NCBI GenBank assembly: GCA_012845835.1
Contig: JABAKD010000013.1
Coordinates: 5,826,628-5,890,627 of the forward strand
DNA: 64,000 bases
Direction: 5' to 3'
From: Undaria pinnatifida
Taxonomy: Eukaryota > Sar > Phaeophyceae > Laminariales > Alariaceae
A program made the position numbers and the translations under genes. This document shows positions 43,121 to 54,286 of the stretch, in pieces (the stretch's first letter is position 1; each line of letters opens with the position of its first letter). The notes beneath the pieces were generated by a model that was not told where the DNA came from, did not search any database, and saw only the letters and a list, made by a program, of their open reading frames with translations.

Positions 43121-43426
43121 CTCCTTCTCCCACTTTGAAATGTTCTCTCGTGAGAGTAGTACACTCTATCTAGCTGTCGTATATGTCTACCTATCTTCAT
43201 CTCACAACCTAGGTTCTACTGTAGGTACACAGCAAGATCGAGATAAGGTACACAACAGACCAGGAGCAAGCCCTCCTTCTTCCACGGTCAAATATTTCTC
43301 GTATGAGTAGCGCGGTCTATCTAGCTGTCGTATCTGTCTAGCTACCCTCATCTCACGAGTTAGGTACTACTGTAAGCACTACACAGCAAGCTGAAGATCA
43401 GGTACACATCACTCCGGGAGCAAGAT
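43121..43426. repeat. Tandem duplication, about 152-bp period
   Basis: Two units share CTATCTAGCTGTCGTAT, TCATCTCAC and ACACAGCAAG. They lie just upstream of the helicase-like fragment and may be part of the same mobile element. Confidence 0.75.
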
Positions 43427-43446
43427 GCATTACTGGGCTTGAGCGT

Positions 43447-43728
43447 TTGGTCGAGACGACGGTACTAGATTGTTTTCCGTCTTACCACTATGTCAACCCC
43501 GAAAGACCTCACTGTAGTCAAGGGCAGACTTTGGACAGCGTCGTCTTTGATTTGCGCAGGGATGTCTTCATGCATGGCTGCCTTTATGTCGGCGTATCTA
43601 GAGCTCGGAATTCCGCGAAAGTTGTAGTCTTCACTAACGAGGATAGGATGTGCCCGTCCAACCTCTGTGCTAAGGCTGTCGACGTCGTTTACCCTTCTTT
43701 ACTCCCTGAGTTGTTTGGTGTACAATAA
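43447..43728 (+). pseudogene. PIF1/Helitron-type helicase C-terminal fragment
   Basis: The 93-residue frame contains SQGQTLDSVVFDLRRDVFMH and GCLYVGVSRARNSAKVVVF, matching the last motifs (V and VI) of superfamily-1 PIF1 helicases, the form carried by Helitron transposons. The expected 'VHK' before SQGQ is replaced by unrelated sequence, so the fragment starts at an intron acceptor or a breakpoint. It ends at a normal stop. No Rep domain or upstream helicase motifs are seen, so it is a broken mobile-element remnant. Confidence 0.75.
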
Positions 43729-44099
43729 CAAGTTTTTGTGCCATTTACCGCGCGCGTTTATTGCGTGCAACATACGCCGCGTCTTATCAGCGGGGATGTG
43801 CAAACAGTGGCGATATTCGTTACAATTTCAAACCAGCTTTACCGTGGCAGATGTTCAACGGCATGTATGATACTTCCTCCTTTGTTTCGTTTTTGCACGT
43901 GTTTTTCTTCTTAGATTATCTGAGCTGTGTCCACGCAAACGGTAGCGTGTATGGTCATGGGTGTGGCGGACGACATACTGCGGTCTACCCCCTTTTCTCG
44001 TTTGCAACTGCAACGGACAAAGCGTGAGATTAAGCGCGGATATAATGTATACATTCAACGCAAAACAAGACAAATAAACATATAACAAAAGTCGTCGAA

Positions 44100-44460
44100 C
44101 CACGTATTGCATATTACCAGGTGCTTTCGTTATACAAGCTACCGTCTCTTTGTCCTTGTATTAAGTCCATGTACTTCTCTAAACAGAGGATACTGACATC
44201 GTTGAATAGAAATATCGCTTTAATGTGAAGGCAACACACAGAGAGCATCCCAGTCGCAACTTTGAACTTGCCCCTTCTTTCGACGACAAGGTTGGGGCTA
44301 TCGCAATAACGCGTCTTGAGACTTCCGTAATTCCTTCATCATAGACATGTGTCAAACCATGAACAGCAGTGCCCCGACGTAAACCAAACATTTTTAACAT
44401 GTTTACGACAACACCACATATATACATACCTTGGGGTGCGATTTTCATTTCCATTCAACA
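44100..44460. other. Unidentified open frame region
   Basis: A minus-strand frame (44454-44179) with LTHVYDEGITEVSRRVIAIA has normal composition but no recognised family. It may belong to the same mobile element as the helicase fragment. Confidence 0.2.
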
Positions 44461-44885
44461 AGAATATTGTAACGACGTCAGCTGTGAATTAAACGACTTT
44501 GGGGTCGATCATATCATACTCACGGCTCGCGTTTTTATTTATTTATTTGTTTTAGCTTCGCGTTTAAAGTTATACACGAGCGTTACTTTTTCTTGCTTTC
44601 CGTCACACGTATATCACTGCTGTGCGAAACTAAACGGCCCTTCGGCCCCCGCGGGCTAGTGTCAGATGGTCAAGCGGGGACAAGGATTTCATAATCTACG
44701 CCTGACGTCAACAAAGCATCTATGAACATATCACTTGAACTACTGTGAAATCCATCATGTCCATCTGGTCCTTCCGCCGTGGGGGCGGGAGGGCCAGTTA
44801 GTTCCCTAGTTATTTGTTAACTGTAGTTTTTACGCGATGTGTGCATGTACAAGGTATGGAATTTTTTTTTTTTATCGGGTAGACT

Positions 44886-45066
44886 AGACTATATTATAAA
44901 AATCGAAATAAACTCCAGCTGTGAGATCGAATATTTTGTCGAAACTCATCTTTGCAAGCTGTGTGTGATACTCCGATCGCGCGTATTACGGGTTGTGTGT
45001 CTTCATGAAGGATATAGGTCGGCAACTCCCCTTGCAACTACAGTGTAGCTATCAGGGTCAACAAGG
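44886..45066. repeat. Dispersed repeat matching the spacer of the large inverted repeat
   Basis: It is the reverse complement, almost base for base, of 26143-26310. Shared pieces include AAACTCCAGCTGTGAGATCG, ATACTCCGATCGCGCGTATT and CAACTACAGTGTAGCTATCA. The element therefore moved or was copied independently of the inverted repeat arms. Confidence 0.85.
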
Positions 45067-45402
45067 TATATGTATTATATGTGCACCCGTAGAACGCACA
45101 GCTGGAACTCAGCAGCAGTACCCTGTACGGATATACAGGCACAGCAGTGCCCAGTGCGAGTAGCGTTTACGGCTTGGCCCGCTTTGACTAAACAGATGAT
45201 AGCCCACAACACTGTTCGTTGAGGTTAGTCTATAGCAGTCTACCAGTACGTTTGTTACGGCCTTGTGTGCAGTTGTAGTGTTCAACACCCATTTCGACGT
45301 GAAGCTGGGTCGAGAAGCTATGTACACACACCCTTACAACACCTCTGCCTGTACCACCGCGTTGACACAACAAGACTCATGTATAAATTGAATTGCACTC
45401 AC

Positions 45403-45857
45403 TTGTTAAGGATAGCGCGATCCACCTCCGCAGGCGGCCCATTGGCCCTACCCCCACCGACATGCTGCTGCTGCTGCTGCTGCTGCTGCGATCTTTCAGA
45501 GCCTTGATACCTCCCCTCGCCTCCGCCACCAGCATCCACCCCGCTGCCACTCCCTCTTCTAGCAGCCTTAGCCCCCGACCTCGACCGGCCTTGGGCACCC
45601 TCCGCCCGCGAATCTTTCCCTTGCGCTCCGCTGGGAGGCAGGTAGTCGGCACGAGCCACACCACCCCCGGCTCCGCCCTCGCCTCCACCGCCGCTGTCTC
45701 TCCTGACGTCACGATGAGACCCTCCTCTAGCTCGATCTCCCCCAGCAACACGAACCGACGAGGAGGAAGCACGGCTTGACTTCTTCGAGCCCCCACCGTC
45801 GCGGGATCGACGACGGGGAAGCTTCTCGTCGGCCAATCGGTCTCGGTCGGAGTTCAT
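45403..45857 (-). CDS. DYNC2I1: Candidate first coding exon of WDR60
   Basis: The ATG at 45857 opens a 151-codon Arg/Lys/Ser/Gly-rich frame (MNSDRDRLADEKLPRRRSRD) containing a polyglutamine tract of eight residues. It ends at a strong donor, AACAA|GTGAGT. Charged, low-complexity N-termini are usual for WDR60, but nothing here is diagnostic. The phase (2) matches the next candidate exon. A CTG/CAG repeat underlies the glutamines (45463-45489), so length variation is likely. Confidence 0.5.
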
Positions 45858-48765
45858 CGTGGCGCATATATATGTCGGTACTGATACTTCTGTAGTATGT
45901 ACCAGGTATCAGCTACAGATATATCTTTCGGCGGGCGATGGGCAAGGTTCGACACTGCCGATATCTGACGCCTGGTATATGATACCAGGTAAGATACGGT
46001 ATCTGGTCAGGTGTCTCGGTGCTCCCAGCGATATAGGACGACTGCCGGTGGGGACGGGTGTGCGGATCTTACCATTTTCGAGCAGCGGATACCACAGTGC
46101 GCCGACACCCACACTGCCGTCTCGAGGTAGAATACGACTATGGGGTGGCGCGATACTGCCGCTGGCTGTACGTGCGTACCATCTTTCGGAGATTTTGCCA
46201 GTTAGACACGGCCCGGTCCGCTTTGGTTCAGTTCTATTTGTCGGTCAACACACAGACGTGCTGCGTGGAGTGGTGGATCGCACGTGCGCGCACGCGAGCG
46301 CCGCCCGAGTGTCTCGTGCACCAGTCGTACTCGTAGATTGCGCGAAGATCGTCGTAGATGGTATCAAGATCGTCGTAGATCGTACTCGTAGAGCCGCTAA
46401 TAGATGATATATTATTCTGAAACGGCCAAAACTCACCATGAAGGCATGTGCAATACGGGAATTTTGTGAAAATATTCCCTGGGCGTTTTGCCAGGGGTTG
46501 TTGGCTGTTGCAACCAGTGAGCTTCTTCGGCAGCTGGCGTTGTTGGAAACTGGACCCACTTGTGCGAATCTACCATGTGAGTGCGCCGAGGTGAAACACC
46601 TCTCCGCTTCGCAAAGCCCTTGCTTGCGCGGCCCATACCCCCAGCCACAAAATTGCATGATGTTCTGTTTCACGATTTGTTAGTTTTGTTTTATGCAGCC
46701 GCGCTGCTGCAGCTGTGCACCGCTCAACCAAATGCAGTTCTCCGCTCCAGCAAGAATAGTACCACGGTAGCAGCACCTCTAGAAATTGCACATGGGCATC
46801 TCTGTCCAGGTACATCTTGTGTACGTTCTCGGCGGTGTTCCCCCCGAGCTTGGCGGAATGCCGCTGGGTACATACCCTGAAGGCACCTGTCCCAAAGTCG
46901 AACGCACGTACGACGATACTCGAACTCTGCATGTATGTGCATTGTGCTCTCGTGACCCAATTGTAACGCGTTGGGCCAACTTTGTAAGGATATTTTTACC
47001 TTTAATATTAAATGAAACCGATCCTTACATTTCCGTCCATATGTGTATCCCATTCCACCAACGGGACACACCACATAACGAAAGGATGCCCGAGATAACG
47101 CGTGCTTTTGCTATAATACATCGATAACCATTGCAGTAACGGCACGCTTGGCTTGATGCTTGATGCTTGATGCAATCAACACTTGCCTCGTTGAAGACCG
47201 CAAACATAAAACATTGCGAGACTTCGGCAGTACTTGTGGAAGCTGTTTTCTGGGGGGTCAATGTGGGACTGGGCTTGAGAGATTGCGCAGAGACCATAGC
47301 CCCCTCCCATGCCTTCTGTACCCACCCCGTCATGTGCGTCCGTTTCATGCTTCTCATGGTACACAGCCCTCTATTAATAATATGAATACGGGATATTCGT
47401 CCACAGGCTCGTACCTCGTAGATTTACTTTTACGGTACGAGAGAAAGGGTGTATTCCGCACTAACCGTAGTACAGGTATGCTCCTGCAACCGCTCCCGAG
47501 TTTCTTATATCCCTGCAGGTGTCAGGTTTAGTATCTCGTCGGGCGCTCTCTCACGAGAGGGCCGAAGATCAACTGGCTGAGACCCAACACCTACTTCTGC
47601 TTGCACAGCCGTACGCTGTACACCACCTTACCGGGCATATAGCGGAGATCGCAGAGAGAGCGGAGTACCAGGAATGTCGTATCTGTCAACCATTGCCCTT
47701 GTGCGTAGATATCACTCCAAACAGCCCCCCCCCCCCGGCTCTTGGGGCATCCTGCCTGCTGCCGGCGCTCCGCTCTTCTCGTCGTCCCACTGCTTGCCTA
47801 TTTCTTGTTTGCTTGAACGGTTAAAAACACAACCCGACTGCGTGCGTTGTTCGTTGATCGTACACCTCCCCGCCCGCCCCGCCTAGCCCCCTTCCTTTGA
47901 TATCGATAACAGGCAGCAGTACACTTGTGCGGTCCACACGAATACACGGGGTAGGGTCGCGGTCGATGGTGCCGATATGACGAGCTTTCCTACGAATCTC
48001 GTGCTCACGCTACTGCGATTGTTCCCTGTACCGGTATACGAGTAACTGGTAGTCTAGACATCATTTCATGTACACGGCAACTTTCCTGTACCCGGTGCAG
48101 CAGTACTTAAACATCACACCATACGTACCTGATACCTGACGCCCTGTTGTTATCTTGGCCGATCAAGCAGCAGCGAACCTTTCGCCCCATTTCTGCCCGT
48201 CGTCAGCCTTGACCCCCACGCCCCACGCCCTGCGCCTTCCATGCAAAGGTTTTCGCGCAAGGCAAACTCCCAGAATTTGGCGAAAATCGCTGCAGAATAC
48301 CTGGTACCACGTGGTATTTCTTATGTTCTCGTACGACCCCACCATCTATATTTGCTTGTTCGCCCTTTATCGCCCTCATGAACGCTCACCCCACCCTCTC
48401 CCCGTCCCCTCCCCTTCTTCTTCGTGAAAACGTAACAGCTGCTGCGACAATTTCCAACTGACTAATGATAGTTGAGAATATCATCCACCAGACGCACAAA
48501 CTTCGAATGGGCTGACCGCATTCGATCCTCTTGATCTCTCCTGATCTCTTTTCTCGTAGTACACTTACTCGTGACCGGGGTCCATTTTTCGCTCGCCCAC
48601 TCTTATATTGCACCATACCGCCTCCTCCACCACCAACCCCCACCCCCACCCCCCGCCATTTCCATCTCCACCCCCGCAGCAGCACCAGCAGCGGCACATT
48701 AGCCGCAAATAGCAAGTGTTGGGCGTTTAGCGGCCAGGGCGGCGGCGGTAGCGCAGCTATCAAAG
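45858..48765. other. Spacer between two divergent genes
   Basis: Presumed promoters of WDR60 (leftward) and the plastid E2 gene (rightward) lie here. It contains a hairpin, CCTGGTATATGATACCAGG, at about 45972, and unassigned open frames at 46438-46683 and 46786-47127 without recognisable domains. No TATA box could be assigned with confidence. Confidence 0.4.
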
Positions 48766-49038
48766 ATGGCGCAGCCCCTGGAACACCGTTCCAGAAAGAC
48801 AGGGAGGCACCCAGCAGCAGCAGCTGCAGCAGGAGCATCGACAGTATCTGTATTGATGGTTCTGGCCCTCGGGGGCTTGGCGGGAGGCCGCTTCGGGGGT
48901 TCGCAAGGGGTGGAGGCGTTCGTGACCCCCTTCGTGGGGGGGGTGGTTAAGCGGCTGCCTTTCGTGGGCGCGTCGACGGGTCGATCGCGGTCGATTTTAC
49001 CGGTGGCTAGGAAGGGGGTTTCCATGTCGGCTGTCCAG
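48766..49038 (+). CDS. Plastid E2 exon 1 (bipartite targeting leader)
   Basis: 91 codons ending GTCCAG|GTGGGC in phase 0. Hydrophobic segment at about residues 25-40, cleavage context VEA|FVTPF at about residue 50, then a Ser/Arg-rich transit-like part. Confidence 0.8.
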
Positions 49039-52000
49039 GTGGGCGTTTTAATTTGTATTCAAGCATGAATATGGGCAGCAAGCGTTTAACATTTGGCCGT
49101 TTAGCTACTGCAAAAAATAGTCAACCCTATGTTCTATTTTCAAGTAGTACAAGGAATTGATTGGAATCCTTGAAACTGTGTAACATACTCTAGTTTCTCA
49201 ACAATAGCTATACTGTATGTTCGTGAAACATGACTGCAGTTCTCAGGGGGGCGACCCTTTTGGAACGTCGGCATGCTTGTCGACGGAGAGAGGATTTGTC
49301 CAACCCTTTTCCACCTGAATCCACGGATACTCCACAACCACTTTCAGTACGACAAGATGCAATATCCAATACCTCTGGCACGACTACCGTTCATATCATA
49401 CGAATCTTCATCTTCACGAGAAGATATTACTCTTCAACATGGTGTTATCGTCCCACTGTTAGCTCTGTTTGTTTGAAGCGCGCGGTAGGACGGGAGGTAT
49501 TATACTGCGCGCGTCTGGTAGAACTCCATGCAGTTACTGGTAGGCGTTTAGGCTCTACTCTTTCCCTGCGGCGAAGATGACCGGCCGATACGGCCATAAG
49601 CGTCAGTTCACGCCAGCTTCACGTAGCACGACGTGCAGGGCTGTGAGTTGGCTGGAGTTCCCACCTTGACATCCCAACTGATTTTAGCCAACTAGTCGAC
49701 TATAGTCAGGCGAGCGAAGCGAACCAAGAAAGCTCCCCACCGACCGATGGGGGCCCGCTGAAGGTTCCCCCGGAGGGCCCGCCGGAGACGCCTCCGGAAG
49801 ATCCCTTTAAAAGCGCCGCCGGAGGCAAAAAATACGACACATTTTACACTAGAAAAAAGGAGATATCGGTGAAGTGTGACCCTGGGTTTGATCACGAAAC
49901 GGGTACACTTGACAGTTTGTCTCAAGTTATTCAGATTTTATGGAAATGCACAAGAATCATAGACATCCCGTCCCCGTTTGGGAGTCTCTCACTGGTATTA
50001 CAGTGTGTCGTAACGGTAAATACTCGTGTGGCGCGCAGTAGCACACCACCAGTAAAATAAAACCAAACGACATACTCACGCATCGGTATACAACGGCAGA
50101 TTCAGCTACCGGAGCAGTAACGGGGACCGCCGATAGGGACAGCTCACGCTATCGCTATAGCGGGAACCGAAGGGCACGCCAGCCAGCGCTGGATTGCGAA
50201 TGCAATTGAGTTAAACCGACACACGACGTGTATGAAAATACGTGTAAGTGTGGTGAGCTTAAGCTTTATTTTTCCCCATCCGCCGGAGGATAAAAATAAA
50301 TAAATAACAGCATAAAAAAAATACTGGAATCTGTTGTACGATTGGAGCGTAGAGGATAGATATTGTTCATTGACGGCGATTCATAATCGGTTCATCGTTG
50401 GGCCAAAATAACCCCCTCCCCGGGCCCGATGGAGGGGGGCCGCTGCAGGTGCCTACGGAAGACGCCGCTGAAGGCGCCGCCGGAGGTCAAGAATACGTGT
50501 TTCGGCATATTTTACAATCAAAATGTATGATAAATCGGCCAAGTTTAACTCTGGGTTTGAGCGCGAAACATACACACTCTTTAAGTTCGTCTCGGTTTAT
50601 CAGACTTTACAGGGATGCACCAGAAACATGGACTTGCCATCCCTATGGGGGACTCTCTCACTGGCGTTACCTTGTGTGACTGGCGCTACCTTGTGTCCTA
50701 ACGGTAGTTACTCGTGCGGCACGCGGTAGCACACCGTCAGTAAAATAACACAGCAGCATACCATAAGAGTGTATGTAGACTGGGATCCTCTTCTACGACT
50801 GGAGCATAGAGAATAGAGTCCTCATCGTCGGCGATTCATGCACGGCTCATGGTTGAGCTCGTACTGTAGCAAACTATAATATGCTCTCTGTGGTATGGAT
50901 GGGATGAGATCCGAACTATTCGATAACACGCAGTACCCATCTGTTATCTACGAGGTTTCTTTTGTGACCCGTATGGCCTTCACTGAAGAGACACGGAGCT
51001 CATGCCGAGCATCGTCCGAACTCCCGGGCTAGAGGTGCTCATCATCCACTGGATGCTAAACATACTGACGAGAGAGAAGTGATACTAATCGGAACAGCCG
51101 ATGGCGATGTTTTGATGCGCCATGAGTTGCAGAAGACCTCTCTGTGTGCTCGCAGCGTGGTAGTACTCGTAAACGCCGGGAAGTACGTACCCCACCAAAC
51201 AAGCCTTGGTACAAGAAAGAAAACCCACATGCACAAAATGGTTGGATAGTTGGCACCACCGCTACTAATACTACTACCTAACTGGCGACCTCTAAGTCAA
51301 GCCAACCAGCATACCAAATGACTTGTAAAAAGGACAGATTTATAGAGCTGTGAGTTGGCACGTCGTAACTAACCAACTGGGTATTATTAGGACTACGAGC
51401 CATCCCACAATACTAGGTTTGCAGCAGCAGAAAGTCCCTGAGCTCTTCACATGAGGAAATCAATATCTCACCCGAAAAATGACTTGGAAGGCATTCGTTC
51501 GCACAACTCGACCAAGCTTCTATGCCTTTGTGCTAAAAACAAATGTACTCGTGAAATGACTTCATTGACCGGCAGTTCCTCACATGAGGAACTCAATCGC
51601 CCAGGGACGTTTTGGCGCAAAAACGTGCAACCCCTACCGTGGTATGACTCCTATTAGTCGTTTACCGACGATGCCGACCCACCGACTTAAGTGGTTTCCA
51701 TGCGTGTATCTACTCTAGGAAGGATTTTTAAAGCGGAATGCACCTTTTTTTCTTTTTGGGCGCCCCCCACCCGGCCGGGGGGATCTACCTTGGATCGCTT
51801 CGCGCGCCTGACTTAAGTCGGCTAGTCGGCTGGCTATCAACTGGTTTCGTCAGCCGACTTGCCGACTAGAGTCAGTTAGTCGGCTAACGGCACCTACCGA
51901 CTTGTTAGTGGTCGGCAAATGTTGCCGACTCACAGCTCTACAATTTTACTGTTGCAACGTGATGGTTCAAGTGCACTTGGCCGTCTGTAAACCGTGAACC

Positions 52001-54286
52001 CTAAACCCTCGCCCCGACAGCCTTGGAAAGTGCTGGGGATGAGGATGGATTGCTAAGTCTTTATACATAAGGTGTACAGCAGTATAGACTCGCCAATAAG
52101 AAAGTGATGCTCACTTTTGGGGGAAGCTAAGCAAGGAAATTGGACTAAGAAATCGTGCTCAGCGGCGGATGGTACGCTAAAACGTAAATAATACCCTATG
52201 CTCAAGGTTGTTCAAGGCTGATGTCACAATATGAATGTGAGGCTCACTACATATACTCGTTGGAGCTTCTTGTTGGCGGGCCCATACGGCATTGACAGGA
52301 GGTGGCCCCCTGTAAGGGACCATAGAGCGTCCAGGTGGAGAGGTCCCTTATATACCGACGTCCCTTATCAAATTTGGCATATGTGGCACTTTTGGAGTAC
52401 GTAACTCGTTTTTTCTAGAAGGGTTCGTGTGTTTTGCAAGCGGGAGGCGGTCTTTTGGCCCGTCTTAAGGGATTCGGGGTCTCTTATCTGGTGTTACGTC
52501 TACTTTAAGGGACCTGGTCCCTTAACCACTCCAGGGTTCAAAAATCGTGGCAGAAACAATGGAGATGTACGGATTTATGAACCGTACTAAGCGAGCGCGC
52601 AGCACGATGAGCAAGTAGTACCATGCTGTTGTTTTAGCGTGTTGTGCAACTACAGTAATTCCTTGGATTTTGCGGAACGTAAAGTATCCGCCGCCCACGC
52701 CAACAGCCACGGTTTGTTACATATTGTCGATGTGGTAATCATCTATTGGTGTGTTCAATTATTCCCCCTATAGTCCATGTAGAGGATTTTCGTGGGGAAA
52801 AAACGGTGCGCAGGATTTTTTTGGTGCCTTATGTACCAGTTTTCTTATCTCTGGGTCCCTTAAAAGGGGCTACCTACATAGTAGTGTGGACTGCTATCAA
52901 CCCTTTTGTCCGAGCTGGACCAAGACGTAAACGCTACTGCTGCTGTGTCATAGCGGTATAGTGCTTTTACGTTGCCTCGCACGGCAAAACGATCGAGATA
53001 TGCATGGCCCGCCTTGTCGTACGCTGTTATGCACTGCTTTTGCTTCTTCTTTTTTTGGCCTTGCACGGCAGGACGTTCGATATGTACATGCCTGGCTTCT
53101 CGTAAACACTCATGTACCGGCTTTGCCTCACGTTGCAGGGGAAGACTATCGAGATGTACATGCCCGCCTTGTCATCAACGATGGAGGAAGGCACCATCGT
53201 GCAGTGGCTCAAGGAAGTTGGGGACAAGATTGAGGTGGGTGGATGGGTGGCGTGTTGGACTGGTGATGTTCTTGGGCTGATAGTCGTTGGGGACTTTCGT
53301 GGAAAATGTTTTTGTTCAAGCTGCGTGTGATACTTCGATCTCGCGTGCCACAGGGTTGTATGGACTCGTGAAGGGTTTGGGCGGTGGCCCCTCTCAGGGA
53401 TATGAATGGTACCTACGAGTATAAAAATATCCGTGCCATGGGTTCCAACCCCGCTCCCCCTCCCCCAATGCTGCCTATTTGCCTTATCCGCCTCCTTAGG
53501 TTGGAGACCCTGTGATGGTGGTGGAATCGGACAAGGCTGACATGGATGTCGAGTCCTTTGAGGAGGGATACTTGGCGGCGGTGTTGACAGAGGAGGGGAG
53601 CAGCGCTAAGGTTGGCGCTGCCGTGGCGCTCATCGTTGAGAGGTGGGTGGTGTTAATTGTGGTGGTGGCGTTGGCTGCATTTAGTCTTGTTCCTGTTCTG
53701 GTTCTTGTTCGTGATGTAACTGCTCGTGGTTGTGGTGGCGATAGCGATGGCGGTGTTGTGGTGGTGGGAGGTTGATTGGTTGTTATGGTGGTGGTGTTAG
53801 TGATGGTTATGATTGCCGGGGGGTGATGATGGTGGTGTTGGTGTTGATATTGGTAATGTTGGCGGTGTTGATCTTTGTTGTGGATGCCTGTCACAGCGGA
53901 GTATTCTGATGTCAGCACTACAGTAGAGCTATATCGCATTGCTCAGATGACATATTCGCCATGTCAAGTTGCCCGCGAATACCAACCAACCAACAAACAA
54001 ACCAACAAAGCAACCAACCAACCAACCAACCAACCAACCAACCAACCAACCAACCGGTTAGTGATATAATCAACACCCGATCGCTTTCTCAATAATATCC
54101 CCCCCCACCCTCCCCCGTGCCCCCCAATTTCTACGCAACACTGCAACCCTTGTGGCTGGCCACGTTTCCAATCAAACTATATTCTCCGTAACCTTAGCGA
54201 GGGTGACATCGCGGCGGCACAAGCGGCGGGACCGGCTGTTGGCGGAGGAGACGCCGCCCCTGCAGCGGAGGCTGCTGACGCCCCTG
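48766..54286 (+). CDS. Plastid pyruvate dehydrogenase E2 (dihydrolipoamide acetyltransferase), exons 1-4, incomplete
   Basis: Exons 48766-49038, 53139-53234, 53500-53642 and 54198-54286 join at GT-AG sites with agreeing phases (0, 0, 2). Residues 1-91 form a targeting leader: a basic start, a hydrophobic Ala/Leu/Val segment and a VEA|FVTPF site, the signal-peptide plus Phe context used to reach secondary plastids. The lipoyl domain follows: MPALSSTMEEGTIVQWLKEV at exon 2, then the lipoyl-lysine loop ESDKADMDVES (lysine about residue 135), LAAVLTEEGS and VALIVE. An Ala/Gly-rich linker (EGDIAAAQAAGPAVGGGD) follows. E2 transfers acetyl groups to CoA in the pyruvate dehydrogenase complex; the plastid form feeds fatty-acid synthesis. 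The E3-binding and catalytic domains are absent, because a MULE lies directly after exon 4. Confidence 0.88.
49735..50745. repeat. Directly duplicated element pair in E2 intron 1
   Basis: Block A (about 49735-50064) and block B (about 50395-50745) share a GGAxGGxGCC-rich head, CGCCGCCGGAGG, GGGTTTGAxCxCGAAAC, GAGTCTCTCACTGG-like sequence and a TAGCACACC end. In places the frame encodes Cys-rich peptides, but frames differ between copies, so these look like non-coding or decayed repeats. The 4-kb-type repeat (50203-50300) lies between them. Confidence 0.7.
51343..51940. mobile_element. 598-bp element with 18-bp terminal inverted repeats
   Basis: The left terminus, TAGAGCTGTGAGTTGGCA, is inverted at the right as TGCCGACTCACAGCTCTA with one difference. 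The right part (about 51780-51940) is rich in GTCGGCTAG-type repeats and matches the complement of about 49640-49735, a partial second copy. No transposase frame, so probably a non-autonomous DNA element. Confidence 0.75.
52313..52525. mobile_element. Small MITE-like element (AAGGGACC ... GGTCCCTT)
   Basis: Both ends carry AAGGGACC and its complement in local hairpins (AAGGGACCTGGTCCCTT at the right). The two ends are inverted relative to each other. A related TCCCTTAAAAGGGG lies near 52857. Confidence 0.6.
52971..53175 (+). repeat. Degenerate triplication of the exon-2 acceptor region
   Basis: Three blocks (52971-53020, 53056-53107, 53124-53175) share GCACGGCA/ACGTTGCAG, then a GACxxTCGAxATxTxCATG core and CCCGCCTTGTC. 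Only the third has an AG acceptor with an intact reading frame (exon 2 begins 53139); the first two read as mutated versions of the same peptide. Confidence 0.7.
53139..53234 (+). CDS. Plastid E2 exon 2 (lipoyl domain, first half)
   Basis: 32 codons from CGTTGCAG|GGG to ATTGAG|GTGGGT, phase 0. Encodes IEMYMPALSSTMEEG and IVQWLKEVGDKIE. Confidence 0.9.
53500..53642 (+). CDS. Plastid E2 exon 3 (lipoyl domain, lipoyl-lysine)
   Basis: From CCTCCTTAG|GTT to GAGAG|GTGGGT, ending in phase 2. Encodes VGDPVMVVESDKADMDVES; the lysine of DKA is the expected lipoylation site. Confidence 0.92.
53985..54057 (+). repeat. (AACC)n microsatellite
   Basis: Runs of AACC with AAAC interruptions in intron 3 of the E2 gene. 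Confidence 0.95.
54198..54286 (+). CDS. Plastid E2 exon 4 (interdomain linker)
   Basis: From ACCTTAG|C to CCTG|GTGCGT, start phase 2, end phase 1. Encodes SEGDIAAAQAAGPAVGGG and an Ala/Asp/Pro-rich end, typical of an E2 flexible linker. Confidence 0.8.

Noticed and set aside
45393-45779. Plus-strand frame with a poly-leucine run
   Set aside because: Antisense reading of the candidate first WDR60 exon with its CTG/CAG repeat.
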